A DNA stretch of 64,000 nucleotides. Source: Aptenodytes patagonicus (lineage: Eukaryota > Chordata > Aves > Sphenisciformes > Spheniscidae). The position numbers and the translations under genes are program-made. The first letter of the stretch is position 1; the number at the start of each line of letters is the position of its first letter. This document shows positions 12,701 to 24,960 of this stretch, piece by piece. The stretch lies in NCBI RefSeq assembly GCF_965638725.1, contig NC_134961.1, positions 5,548,641 to 5,612,640 on the forward strand, read 5' to 3'. Below the pieces are notes generated by a model. That model was not told the DNA's origin. It searched no databases and worked only from the letters and a program-made list of their open reading frames with translations.

Positions 12701-15700
12701 GAAGGACTGGATGCCTGGTGGAGGGGGGACAGGCCACGGCAGCACGGGGAGGTGGGGAACAGCTCACCTGGGCGCAGTGGGGCAGGGGGAGAGGCTGCCC
12801 TGCGAACAACAGGGCCATTTTTGGCTTGGCTTAGCAGGGGTTGAAGGATGCAGCGCCCGCATCCATTATCCAGTGGCCTGATTTCAGCCCTGTGAGGGAC
12901 GAAAGGGCAGGGCGGTTGCTGGTGGCTGCCCAGGTCCCACCGCTGGGACCCCAGGGTGTTTCACGTCCCTGCAGGCAGGGAAGGAGCCGGATGGCAGCAC
13001 GCAGCCGGCAGCGTACCATTCACGACGCTGCATGCTAAATTAATTCCCTTATCCCTCCGACGCCAAAGGCAGCAAGCGGAAGCGGCGGGACCAGCTGCAT
13101 TATAATTTGCTCCGTTAGAGCCCAGAAAGCGCTGCGCCACCGTTTGGATTTCAAGGCAGAGAGCAGGGAGGGAAGCAAGGCGTGCAGATGCCCCTCCATC
13201 AAGCTGCGAACCTCTGATCTCGTCTCTCGCTGCCAGCACCGGCTCCCTGCATCTCTGCACACCTTCCCACCCCGCCGGCTTGCAGGACACAGCTGGAGGC
13301 CACGTATGCAGGCGGGGAGATAAGAGGCTCCTCCAGCACGCCCTGGCACGGTGGCTGCCCAGGAGCAGCTGGGGTCTCGGGGTACGGTGCAGCTCCTGCT
13401 CTGGACGCCCTGCTACTTCTTCTGCAGTAACAACATGACACGAAGTGTACGAGACCGAGACAGGCGGCAGACAGAGGTGGCAGCCGAAGAGCCTCATGAT
13501 AAACTGCAGCTGGTGGCCTCTGCAAAGTCACCTGCGTCTCACCCAAAGAGCTGATGCCCGGCCGTGGGCCACCTTCTACAGCCCCGTGCTCCCCGAAGCG
13601 CAGCATTAGCGGAGCTGGGTGAAATGGAGCAGAAGCCACTATGAGCAAACCATTCAGAAAGCTCTAACCACTCTTCAACATAACATTGTGATACACATTT
13701 TCTCCCAAGCACTGGCCAGATGTCTCATCCTTGCCTGCCCCGAAGGATTTCATCCAGATTTCTCTCCTCCAAACTCCTTCCAGTGCTGGGGTGAAGCTGC
13801 GCCAGAGCTTCTTCTGTCTGAAGCTACTGACAAATGCAAGTGTCTCATCAGCAAACACGTCTTAGATAGTGTCCACTAACTCTCCCCCAAGTTGGAGGGG
13901 ACAACAAAGAAATGGATCTGCAAGGGATTGAATTACTAAAATGTGAAGGATTGGTGAGAGATATTTTTTTTTTCTCTGTAGGGTGCTCATCAATGATGAG
14001 CAGAAGCAGCAGAGGCTCTGGAGTACATCCTACCTTAGTGTGTAGGAGCTCCTGCAAGCAGCTATCCCAGCACCCCAAGCCCGGGGCTTTGCCACCAGCT
14101 TCTCATGCTGATATCAGCAAGCACGTGATGGACGAGCAGGTTGCACCATGCTCACTCCCACCTCCAGAAACCCGGCAGCAAGACAACCGAGGGCAGGGCT
14201 CATCTTTAAACCCTTTTAGCCAGGAGCTCTGTCAGTGACAGCAGACTCCTATTGCTTCTAGCACTTCAAATTCAGGCCAGCAGTAAGCTGGCCTGTGTCG
14301 GGTGGTGGAGATGCTTTGAGACATCCTGGCATCCCTCAGCTACCCGAAGATGTGCAGGAGGAACAACACGTTGTATCCAGCCCGGAGACCCTCACGCTGC
14401 AGTTTGGCAAGGCTGCAGGGAATCACACAGCCAGGCTCTCCTGAAATGCTCCATCACTGCAAGGAAACCAAAAGTTGGGGTCCCACTGCGGGGCGAGAAG
14501 GAGAGCAGAGCTCGCCCCCAACACCCGGCACTGCTGATGGCGGTGGCTGGAGAGGGCGGCTGTCCTGCCCTGCACGGCCGCTCGGCCATGAGCGAGCGAC
14601 ATCCTGCAAAATCCCCCAGGGATTCACCTGCGGGTCTCGGCAGCAGCTCTTTGGGGCTCTTTCCACCAAAACACCTCGTGTACCTCCCATCGCTGCCCTA
14701 GACCTCACCAGCTCCGTGCTGGCCCCTTCTCTCCACGGCCTGCTTAGCCAAGGGGATCAGTATCTCCACCCCGGCAGAGGTGAACACACGTCCCTGTCTA
14801 TGCGACTGGCAGCAGGAGGGGGTTTCTGCCCTGGAAACACTCCTCAGCCCCAGGAATTAGCCCGTTCTTGAATGACGCCCTCCTAGAAATGTGGGTTTCC
14901 AAATGGGCATCTGCAAAATTCAGGTGCAACCTTTGATTTCCCCTGGAGCGTTAACAGGGGATAGAAAATACGTATGTCCCGCGGACCTCTCCACGGCTGG
15001 CACAGGGAGATCATCAGACCTTCCTCCTCTCCGAACTTAACCACTACCCGGGGTCCTGTTCCCATCCATCCCCGGCTCATCTCAGCTCCGAGCACCAGCC
15101 AGGAGCTTGACGGCAACCCGAGTCACCTGCTTGTATTTGCACCCTCTTCCTCGCTGGCGCTGCGCTTCCAGAGCGCTCGGCTGTCACACCGCGACGGGCA
15201 CATCATCATCATGCAAAGAACAAGAGGGTTGCATTGTAAAAAAGAAACAACAACAAACAGTAATAATAATTTTCCCAGTGCTTTGGCAGCAGCTGTAATA
15301 TCAGCAGTTGTAAAAATCTGTTCATAAATAATGCAAAATTGTTATTTACCATCAGAAATAGCAGCAGCATTTATAAAACAGGCCCTGGAAGAAATAATGT
15401 GATTCTGGAAAGCATGAATAATTGAGAACCTCTGATTCCACGGGATTATTTCTCTGGCAGGCCAGCGAATTCATACTCAGCTTCTCCGATAAGTGTTTTA
15501 CTTAGTCCTCCCAGGATTAACAACCTGGACTACTTCTCTGTGCCAGTTTCAGTGGGTGAGGGAGGGCTCCCGTAAATACGATTAAGGACGTTACAGGACA
15601 GGGTGTCTGGCTGCCTGCACGCAGGTTTGCACACCTGGGGCTGTCGACGGAGGATGCCCAGGCAGCGCTTCTGGGGTGGAGATGGAAAGAACAGACATTT

Positions 15701-18700
15701 CACTGCGTAACTTCAAACTCCAGAGGGTTTTGCAAAGCAAAGCATCCTTCTTGTGGCTGGATGACCTGAACAGCTCACCCCTGCCAGACCCCCTCGGCCG
15801 GGCGCTGCCCGCAGCATTTCGATGCAGGCAACACGGGGCACGTGGCTTCTTCTCGGGATGCCAAAACAGTTAACGAACTGCAAGCGCACGCATTTGATAG
15901 ATGTGCTCAAAACATCAGCGCTGGCTGAAATACTCCTGTCAAAACATGCTTTTCAGTTAAAACCAGTCTTTCCCCTCCCCCCATGATGGAAATTTTATAG
16001 TTTTTCTTAAAAAAAAACCCTGGTGCTGGTAAAACACTGTAATGAGAATATATTTGGCGTTGTCTTTCTAAGTATAGGTGAAAAAAATATTTTTGAGAAA
16101 ATGTGGGTAGGTGGGGGGAAATAAAACCCATATTTTTAAAAAAGTTCATGCAAAACAAGTGCCATTTTCCAATCACATCCACAAACCGCACTTGCTCAAA
16201 CCCACAACCAGTTCATCAGAGACTTGAAAGTGAAAACACAAGGTCAGATTTTCCACTGTGAGTGAGGGTTTACGGGTCCTGAGCAAGGATGCAGGAATCC
16301 TGCTTTCCAGAGGCGCTCCTCCAACTCCCACCTCCTCCTGCCTGTCAGGCCGGGTCCCAAAACCGCAGTCCCCGTGACCAGGCATGGCAGTGACAGGACT
16401 CAGGACCAAGTGCCAAGGTCACTGGCACGCACAGCACAGGGGCATCTGCTGCGCGAGCCGCCGCATCCCAAGCCCATCCACCTTTCTAACGGGGCTCCTC
16501 CATATCTCGCAGGCTTTGCAAAGGAGCCTGAGCATTCACAGGACGCTCCATTTTCCAGCTGAACAACCCAACACAACCAGCAACAAATTTTGCTCTCGCT
16601 GGGTGAACCGGTGCAAGACGCAGTAAGAAAACTGGATTACCTCCAGCCACCCCAGTATGAAATTGCATCCCCCCTGCCAAAGCTTTCACAGAAATCTGCT
16701 TGCAGCTCGGTGTCTCCTGGCCAGCAGCCTGGCGTGCGGGTTGCTCAGCCCTGCCTTTCCCTGGTGTCAGAGAGCGGCTGGGAGCCCCTGGCACACGGCT
16801 CCGGCAGCTCCGGCAGCTCCAGCGGCACAGACCATTAGTGCTCCTCTCTGCATTCAGCTGCGGGGAGGGATGGGAAGGAGGAAAGCTGTCTTCTCCCATC
16901 CCTTCCATTAAGACTTGCACTTCAGCCACACAAAGGAGCTTCTGTGCCTCAGTCACACCCTGGGAGGGAGAACAACACCGGTCAGGGAGATGCATGAAGC
17001 GCTTTGAACCAAAATGACACAGCTCAGCTGCTTGTGCAAGTGCAGATGGAGCTCACATTACACCAAACCAGTGAGAAGCCAGGGACCTCACTTCTTAATG
17101 AAAGCCAGCTGTCTAGTTCCCCCAGTTTAAAGCTTGCTTCCAAGCAAGAGGGGACACCTTGCCAGGCCAGTGAGCCTTTCTGTAATGCAGGACAAAGGGA
17201 CAGGTCTCGGCAGCGATCGGTGATGGGGTCTGGGTATGCCGGCCACGACGGACTCTGGAAAATGGCTGGTGCAAAGCCGAAACCAGAGGGGTTTTGAGTA
17301 TCACCCTAAAAACCTGGGGGAGCACCCTAGGGACGCTGCTTACCCGAGGCTGGAGGCTGCGTCTGGGCAGGAGCCTGCAGCTCCAAGGTTGGCTTTGGTA
17401 TCCAAAGTGCTGGACCCAGATGCACATCTCACCCGCTTTCCTTGCTTGCTGCCCACCTCCCATTTTCCCCACTCACCCTATTTTAGGCAAGACCTCTTGC
17501 CTCATTTGCCCTCTCTGGCAATGGCTGTTAAGCGCAGGGGACCGTGACCGAGTGCCCAGTGCCCCGTGCTGGTGGATGCCCTGGCAGGGGCTGTGCTGGA
17601 GGGGCAGGGAGGTGACGGCGCACGGCGGGCAGGCTGCCGGCAGCACGGACATGCAGCCAGCCCTGCAGCAGGAGACCGAGTGAAATCTCATTCTTTTTCT
17701 CAAAAAAAAGGAAAGGGGGAGCCTGAGAGGGCAGGTTCCTTGCTCGGCAGTGTCCAGGCACTCATGCCAAGGGTGCTGGACCCGCAGCCGCTGCCAGATC
17801 CTTGCAGGAACCCAGGGTGCCGGGGACGCCTGTGTGCCCCACGATGGAGACACCATTTTAGGTGTGCATAAAGCTGGGAGACCTGCGGCTGCCTTCTCTG
17901 CACCAGATTTTTACCATCTGGAAGAGGGTGGCTGGCCAGGCTGTCTGGCTCAGTTCTGTAATTATACTTTGCAGATCCATGTTCCCTCCCAGGGCTTGAG
18001 CCGGCTGGACCTCAGGACACACACGTTTTTCATCCACGTTGCTTTTAGCCTTCTGTAGCCCAGGCACCTAAAATGTGCTTCAGGAGACTTCGCTGCCTGA
18101 GCACAGTCATCGCAAGGAAAACAAAAAGCAAATAACGCAAGAGAGCACAAGCTGAAAGCTTCGGTGTGTGAACTGTCAGCCATTTTAAGGTGAGATGTTT
18201 CCACTGCTGATGCACTGTACTTTGATTTGGGACCTATAAAAAACATTGCCAGAAGTTGTGGGGTTGTAGGAGACTGCAAAACGTTGCTTTGATTACACAC
18301 GCGAGCAACCGTTAATGTCAACATCAAGGAAATTTAATGCATGAAGAAAAATAATCCACCGCTAATTTGCTCAGCTGTAGCTCACAATCAATGGTGTTGG
18401 GCACAAACGGCACGTACAGAGAGACGGTACCAACATCTGGGTGATCCTTCGCCACTCTAACGCGAGCGTCAGTGAGACAGATGCCACCCTGCTCGGCACC
18501 CTCCCCTCCTCAAGCCACCACCCAGCAAGCGAAGGGTGGACTAGCAAATGAGAAGGGAAAACAATTAAGGTTAAATCAGCATAGGCCAAATCCTGCCTAG
18601 CGCTGAGTGTTTTCATAAGCCCTTGCCTTGAGTCGCATCCGTACCTTGTGCAGATACTCTGCTCAGGGATGAGTTTAGACCCGTGGCAGAGGGCCAGCCT

Positions 18701-21700
18701 CCTTCAACACCCACCAAACTCAAACTCTGGGGAAATCGGGTCCCGTCTCCCTCTCCAGTTTATCTTTACAGTTGTCACTCACGGGGAAGTTTCCAGCACA
18801 GATCTGCATGATTTATTGGAGGGTGTGAAGACTAAAGAACTACTTTAAGCACTGCCAGATCTCCCACAAGGGCTATGGATACGACCACAAAGGAAAGACC
18901 TGATGCCATTTCTGGCACAGAAAGAGGTGGTATGATGCTGGCCGTAATAGGTTTATGGACACGTCTACCAGGCTAATCAGCTTGGGAAGGATGCATATTG
19001 ATGACTACATGACCGATTTTTACTGAATTATTTTTTCTAATGTGGCAAGAGATGCTGGCTGAAACACAGCGCCCATTCAAAGTTCCTAATCTAGTAATGC
19101 AATCTGAGCACATGGCAACCCCGCAGCGTTTGAACCAGTGATGACAGGAAAATGATACTTTAGCAGCATTTTAAGCTCCGACGCAGTGAAACTTCTGTAT
19201 AATTCCATTACCAAAAATGTTAAATTTAAGTTCTGCCTTTAATCTACAGCCCACGAAAAGAGAGAATTAGAACAGAAATCTGGTGACCCACTGAAAAGCA
19301 GCCAAGACCAGCCAAAGTCCAAAGCTGCTAAGATCACGCTAATGATTCTCAGCATCGCCACGGGCTCCTTAAGCGCCAGACCAGCCTTGCAGCTCTTCTC
19401 TAAGAGCCACGAGCACTCAAGAGTCAGCAAAACCCCTGAAGGCCATGGGAGCTATTCGGAGCTTGCAGCCCTGGGGCTCCCACCTCGTACTTCTTGTGGG
19501 TGTCTCCTGGGGAGTTCTCAGCCTGGTGCTGGGTATGCCAAGCAGCCGCCTCCATCTGCGTCTGCAGGACGCTGGGAGCAGGCAAGGTCTGCTCCGGTGA
19601 GGGAGCTTTCCAGGCTCCAGCTCCAGCCCTTTACAAGAGCTGTGTGTTGTAGCCCTGCAAACCCAAACGTACGCCCCACAGCACCTCAAACCAGCACTCC
19701 TGCAGCTTCGCCCTGGGTGTGAAACTCCTCAGAAGGGAGGACATGCTCTATCCTGAGGGTGCAGGGCAGCGACAACACTGGAGCTATGTTCTTCTTCGTT
19801 TACTGCCTGGCTCTTCTGCTCTTGAGCTTGTTTTTTCTAATAAAAATAAACACACTTTTTACCATGAGCACAAATACTGCCCTTTCCATCCCTCTGGAAA
19901 AACAAACCTGGACCAGGACGGAAAGGGCATGCTCCCTCCCTCCAAGAACCGCCACCTATTCCTAATACGTCAAACCACCACCCAGCACGTCCCTTACCAA
20001 AGTCACAACTCAGCAAAGCGCATTTGCCTTGCTGAAAGATAATGATCTGCTGTACTATGGACTAAGACCCATATCCGTGCCAAGCCGGGCACATAAAGAC
20101 TTTGCTGGGTCTGAACTGAAGTAACCTCTGGTCATAAAAGTTCCCTGCCACATATCAAAGGCTACAGGGACTGCCACTTTGCTGCCATGCCTCTGCCAAG
20201 TAATCAGATTTCGCTGCCCTAGTCCAGTCCCTTAATAAAGGTTTTGCTCTTAAAAGCATAAAACTATTGCAAGGAAAACCCAGACAAAATACTGGGCCTA
20301 ATGAGATAAAATACTGCACAGGGAAAGCTCTCTCCAGTGATCCAAATGATAAACTGCAAATTCTTTCAACGTTAAGAAACAAGAGATAACGGCAGCAGAT
20401 AGGGTCAGGCAGCTGCTGACATGTCGGTTGCAGGCAGGGTCGTCCAGCTGTGCAGGTCCTGCAGGCAGCAACAGGGGGGTCCCTGGAGCAAGAAACAACC
20501 ATTTTAAAGAAAATACTTAAGTATTCCTCTACGCTGTAGTAAAACAGGGACCCGATCTCCTGTTGAGCTCCACAGAGGCAGAGGGAATGGCTGGGTGGGT
20601 GGAGGGAGGCGAGGGCGGCCCAGCCCTTCCGAGCAGGCTGCACCGGCGGGACCGGGCACCGCGCTTTTACTGTTGCTTTTACTGAAATTCACAGGGATTA
20701 CTGAAAGTATTTTCCAGAACTGCTTTTAAAAGTCAAACCTAAACCTACGTTAAATGAACAATGCCCCTGCAAAGCTGCATGGCCACTTGAAAGTGGGACA
20801 AGAGGAAACGGCCTCAAGTTGCGCCAGGGGAGGTTTAGATTGGACGTGAGGAAAAATTTCTTTACTAAAAGAGTGGTTAAACATTGGACCAGGCTGCCCA
20901 GGGAAGTGGTTGAGTCACCATCCCTGGAAGTATTTAAAAGACGTGTAGATGAAGCACTTAGGGACATGGTTTAGTGGGTGGTGGTGTTGGGTTGACGGTT
21001 GGACTCGATCTTAGAGGTCTTTTCCAACCTTAATGATTCTATGATTCTATGATTCTATGAAAGTCTAGCTGGTGCTGGCGGTCACTGAGAAAGGAACTCA
21101 TGATTCTGCGTGCATCCTTTGTGAATATCGAGTTTGTTTTGCTGTGCAAAAAATGTCCCAAAAAGAAACCACAAGAATGATCACATCTTCATCTGACAAA
21201 CTGCATCAGACAGAGGGGGAAGAGATGAATGAGGAACTGCTAAATGGTTCTTTCCAGCTTTTGATTTTACAGCTCATGCCAGGAGCGGTTTCTTCCCTTC
21301 AGAAACTCAGAATTGCTGTATCTGTCAGGGAGATGTTGCTGTGTGAGGTAGAATCAGGAATCCCCTTTTGCCATCACTTACATTTGGGGATTTCTACACC
21401 GAAGTCACCATTCACCTGCCAGTCCCTTACATGTTTGCCAGCACAAGGTCTGAACCCACAGCCCCGAAGCAACTACCGGAGTCACAAAGGAGCTGGACCC
21501 TCCTTTGGCGGTAGCTCGTTGTGAAACCCCAGCAATGGCCATCGGCCGGATCGGCACCGAGTCGCTCGCATCAGGTGCCTGAGGCTGGCCCCAAGGCCTC
21601 ATGGCGGTTCTCCATCGCCCGTACTCCCACCCAAACCAGCACATCTCAGGCAGCTCCCTCCTTTTCTCACCAAAGGAACGTAACGTCATACACGCAGCAA

Positions 21701-24640
21701 GGGTTACATCTCCGAGGTTTGATCCAACTGCACGGGTTAAACACGTTTAAAAAGATGCAACAACAAAGCACAGGGAGGAAAAACACATGAAGAAAACTCA
21801 CCCCAATACCTAAACTCAGACATCCTCATCTTTATTCAGAAAGTCAAGGGCTTTCTGAATAAATAACCATCCGCGGCTGTTACGTGCAGGCACAGGCAGC
21901 TCGTCCCCCCCATGACGGCAGGCAGGAAAGCCCGGGAAGGTTTCTGTTTGCTTTGTGAATCAGGGGGCGTGATGGCGGGGTGTTGGTCCACGCCGCCTGC
22001 CCGGCCGCCAGCATGGTGCGATAAGGAGCAGACGCCGCCATGTGCCACGGCGTTGCCGCGCTCTCCCGGGGCAGCAATTACGAGTGTCAGGGCAAAACAG
22101 GAAGGCAGCAGAGACCTCGCAGACAAACCCTTTTGGCTGCCTCCTCCATCCAAGCTCTCCATCTTGACATGGGTCCCTGGGCTGGCAAGAGCAGCAAAGC
22201 AACCGCCCAGAAGGAGCCCGGGCACACGTTGCTTTACAAAACCTGCAAGAAATAGCGATGGCCATGCAGGCAGGTGGGCAGGAAACCTCCACTCACACCT
22301 CTCACCTGCCTAAAGTCCCTGCTCACACTGGAAAGGAGCCGTAAATGCTGAACTGGTTTAAGATACAGGTAACCGCACTGCAACAGCCGTGCGAAGGCTA
22401 GCTGGGGCTCTGAACCCCCAGGCTGCAGCGGCGAGGGAGAAGGGTCCCCGACAGATCTGCCAGCATATGTGAGACCTGGGAAAAGTGGTCCAAAGGGCTT
22501 TTAACATGAGCTTCCACAGCCTGATCCCCAGCCTGCTGAAAACAGCAAAAAAACCTCCCTTTGAGCTCAGTGGGCTTTGGAGCCAACTCCAAATATTGCA
22601 AACATTTACGCTTGGGACAGCACAGTGCGCATCCCACATTCGCCCACATCAGTGCCCCCCTGCACTTGTTTGGAGTCAAGTTGATGCGTTTCTGCACTTG
22701 TAAGCGCTCGGTTTTCACAGATTCCCTGTGAACGCAGAACCATGAAACGAGTGACTTACTTTGCCATTGAATAAACCAGCCAGTGAATATATGAATGATT
22801 ATTTTCTTAGCTGGAATTTTTATTTTCTCTCTACATTCCACACTCTGTTCCTGCTTCCCAGCAGCGTCCAATCCCCTTCTGTACAACAAGGATGGTGAGC
22901 TCTCTGCGTGCGTGGCGGCAGATTTATTTTACGAGGGGCCTAACTCACCATCAGTGGGTCAACAATTTATCTAACTGTACCCAAAACCAACACCACTGCC
23001 AACAGTCTGCCATTGCCACTCGAGGAGGATTGAGGAGGATCCAGGTGGATCCAGACCAAGTTTTCTGGACTGAGGCAATGCTTCTAGGAAACGACTCTTG
23101 CCAGGTGCCCAAACCCTGCCCAAAACGCCCCAAACACCCCAAGCTGGATGCTCCAGATCCATACCTGGCCTCCGTTCTTCTCCAGTAATGGAGTCGGGGG
23201 AAAGCACGCTGGCTCCCATCCAGCAAAACACTCAAGCAAGTGGTTTAACCTTAAGCATGTGACTGCAGCTGGAATTGCTCATGTGCTTAAAGACAAGCAC
23301 ATGCTCCCATGTTGTGCTGTACAGGGCCTCGGCCGGGGCACCCCACCCTGGAGAGCCCCACAAACGCACCCGCCGTGTCGGCTGACAGGAGGGCAGCCGG
23401 GGGCGCAGCGCCTTCTCATCACACCTTTCCTTCACTCACTGCCTGCATGTGGCACTGCTGAAGGTGACACAGAGCCAGCACGGGTGGCCGAGGGCCTCCG
23501 TCCACAGCAGAGGCATGACACAGGTGAGAACGAGCCCCCCAGGCCCAGCTCGGCTCACCCGCAAACCTCCGGCCAAGCACCAGAGCCAGGAGCCAGCCGC
23601 GGTGAGAGCCAGGCAGACCCTCCCCACTGGGGGCTTTTAGGAAGAGCCAGGCGCTGCCGACCTCCCGGGGCCATGCACATTTGCAGATCTTAGCAGGTAA
23701 AAGCCAAGCTGGGGGAGGCGAATTAGTGGCTGCCGTTACCTCTCGGGCAGCCGGGCACCACGGCCCCAGCGAGCATCACTGCGCAGCTTCCCGTGCTGCT
23801 TATTCACGGACCATCGGCGAGCGAAGCCTTCCCTGAGCGGCTGCACAGCATATTCCACCTCCTGCTCTCCGCTCCGCCACAGGAACTCGTAGATGGGAAA
23901 CGGCCAAAAAATATGACATCTTTTCGGAAGAACAGGGGGAGCTGGGCAGGGCTGGCTCTTGGATTTCTTCTGTCACACACACACACACACGCATGCATGG
24001 AGCGTGGAAGGAAGGAAAATGTCCTCTGCCTCCTGATTTACACCCCATCCCCTTGCCCTTTGCTCAAGCACCAGGGACAAAATTGGTAAGGGGCAGCGGC
24101 ACATCCACCCGCTGCACGTTGCCCCGTTCCCAAGGAATCTCCCTGCAAACACCCACGGGAGCCGGCAAGCCCTGCCGTCCCGGCCGGGACCCGGCCAGCC
24201 CCACGCCGCACGGCTGGCCACCACCCGCCACGGCTGCACCAGCGCCGCGCGGCTGCAGAAGCACCGCACGCTGCACGAACGCCGCACGCTGCCTGCTCGC
24301 TGCACGCTGCACGGGCACTGCACAATGCAACGGGCACTGCACGATGCACGGGCACCGCGCGTTGCAATGGGCATTGCACGCTGCGCGGGCACTGCACATC
24401 GCCCGGGCACCGCACAATGCAACGGGCGCTGCACAACGCAATGGGCGCCGCACGTCGGAACGGGCACCGCACAGGCGCTGCCCGGTGCCCGGGCGCTGCC
24501 CGACGCCCGGTGCCGAGCCCCGCGGCCCCGCTTCCCCTTACCCAGGTCGTCACACGGAGGATGGTCTGCGGCTGCTTCAGGAAATCCACGGGGTCGATGG
24601 CCCCCCCCGCCCGGCCCGCTCCGAAGGAGGCGCCTTCCAT
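3706..24640 (-). CDS. SYNGR3: synaptogyrin-3, 4 coding exons, complete
   Basis: Four-pass MARVEL-domain protein of synaptic vesicles, known in mammals to bind the dopamine transporter and tau. Coding exons in transcript order: 24542-24640 (start ATG at 24640), 12034-12274, 5656-5798 and 3706-3915 (TGA at 3706-3708), all GT-AG with phases 0, 1 and 0. The product is 230 aa; human is 229. The N-terminus [12 protein letters not shown] and C-terminus GYQVPAY are diagnostic of SYNGR3 rather than SYNGR1, 2 or 4. Membrane segments lie at about residues 34-50, 70-90, 115-131 and 147-169. The loop after the first carries cysteines C47, C60 and C69 and a sequon at N65. The cytosolic tail from about 170 contains [10 protein letters not shown]. 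The start lies in a CpG-rich promoter and the Met context is GC-rich. The first intron is 12.3 kb. No truncation or frameshift is seen. Confidence 0.97.
3916..5655 (-). other. SYNGR3: SYNGR3 intron 3
   Basis: Intron of 1740 bp with a GTGAG donor and a CAG acceptor. Its only clear content is an 18-bp tandem array close to the acceptor. Confidence 0.9.
3961..4032. repeat. 18-bp minisatellite, 4 copies
   Basis: Four head-to-tail copies of an 18-bp unit of the form CCAGGACCCCGCGTCCCC, differing at two or three positions. On the transcribed strand it is G-rich and ends about 43 nt upstream of the SYNGR3 exon 4 acceptor, in the usual branch-point zone. Confidence 0.9.
5799..12033 (-). other. SYNGR3: SYNGR3 intron 2
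   Basis: Intron of 6.2 kb, GTACGT donor and a pyrimidine-rich TTTCAG acceptor. Mostly unique GC-rich sequence. One degenerate CR1-like fragment is seen near 5990-6110; I recognise nothing else. Confidence 0.85.
5990..6110 (-). mobile_element. degenerate CR1 LINE 3' fragment (probable)
   Basis: Read on the plus strand it follows the reverse complement of the avian CR1 3' end: GGAAGGAACCTT, then a 'CAACCTG..CTCAAAGACCTCCAGGGA' like block, then CTCTCTGGACA. It is heavily diverged and lacks the terminal ATTCTATG repeat, so it would be an old fragment in SYNGR3 intron 2. The match is from memory of the consensus. Confidence 0.5.
20792..21060 (+). mobile_element. CR1 LINE, 3'-end fragment
   Basis: Contains the typical avian CR1 3' landmarks in order: GACAAGAGGAAACGGCCTCA, GGTTTAGATTGGA, TTTCTTTAC, AGGCTGCCCAGGGAAG, CATCCCTGGAAGTATTTAAA, GGTTGGACTCGAT, CTTTTCCAACCTTAATG, and a tail of three ATTCTATG repeats. 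The phrase GGACATGGTTTAGTG is typical of the younger avian subfamilies. It is 5'-truncated, lacks coding sequence, and lies antisense within SYNGR3 intron 1. Confidence 0.96.
21831..21863. repeat. perfect 13-bp inverted repeat (hairpin)
   Basis: Arms 21831-21843 and 21851-21863 are exact reverse complements around a 7-base loop. The outer ends give TTTATT on the left and AATAAA on the right, so a poly(A) hexamer is present on both strands. Confidence 0.9.
23211..23328. mobile_element. palindromic MITE-like DNA element, diverged
   Basis: The two halves form an imperfect inverted repeat: the left arm holds CAGCAAAACA, CTTAAGCATGTGA, and the right arm read in reverse holds CAGCACAACA, TTTAAGCACATGA. 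This 'AAGCACATGCTTAA' palindrome with GGCCCTG-like ends resembles an old family of non-autonomous DNA elements I know from turtle, crocodile and bird sequence. The family name is not certain. Located in SYNGR3 intron 1. Confidence 0.55.
23972..23990. repeat. CA microsatellite
   Basis: About nine CA dinucleotides followed by GCATGCATG in SYNGR3 intron 1. Confidence 0.9.
24235..24490. repeat. degenerate 18-19 bp CpG-rich tandem array
   Basis: Roughly ten or more diverged copies of a unit like CACTGCACAATGCAACGGG, with unit length drifting between 18 and 19 bp. It lies in SYNGR3 intron 1, ending about 50 bp from the exon 1 donor, inside the CpG-rich promoter zone. Confidence 0.85.
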
Positions 24641-24960
24641 CTTCCCCCGCCGCCGCCCGCTCCGCTCCGCTCCGCGCCGCTCCGAGCCGAGCCCAGCCGC
24701 GCGCGCCCCGCGCCGGCCGCGCGCCTGCCCACCCCCCGCGCGCCTCCCGCGTGGGCTCGTCCGCAGCGCCGCGTGCGGGCAGCGGGAGGAACCACCCGCC
24801 GGGCGGGGGGAGGGCGGGCACCGGCAGGTGCGCGCGCCCGGCGCGCCGACACCCCCCCCCCAAGCGAGTCCGAGCTGCGCCCCGGGGCGGCGGGATGCGG
24901 CCGTGGGCAGCGTGGCCGCGGGCACCACGGTACAGCCGTGGGCACCGTGGACAGCCAGTG
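24500..24960 (-). promoter_or_regulatory. SYNGR3: CpG-rich promoter region of SYNGR3
   Basis: Very dense CpG and GC-box-like words (GGGCGGGGGG, GGGCGGGC) surround coding exon 1 and the sequence upstream of it; no TATA box is seen. The transcription start should lie between 24641 and about 24850. The region is bounded on both sides by tandem repeat arrays. Confidence 0.75.

Larger units (their letters stand above)
12275..24541 (-). other. SYNGR3: SYNGR3 intron 1
   Basis: Intron of 12.3 kb with a GTAAGG donor directly after the Trp-33 codon and a CTGCAG acceptor. It holds the CR1 at 20792, the palindromic element at 23211, a perfect hairpin at 21831, a CA microsatellite at 23972 and a CpG-rich array next to exon 1. 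AT-rich islands at 15215-15480 and 18960-19240 stand out from the GC-rich background and could be regulatory, but no conservation can be judged from one sequence. Confidence 0.85.
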
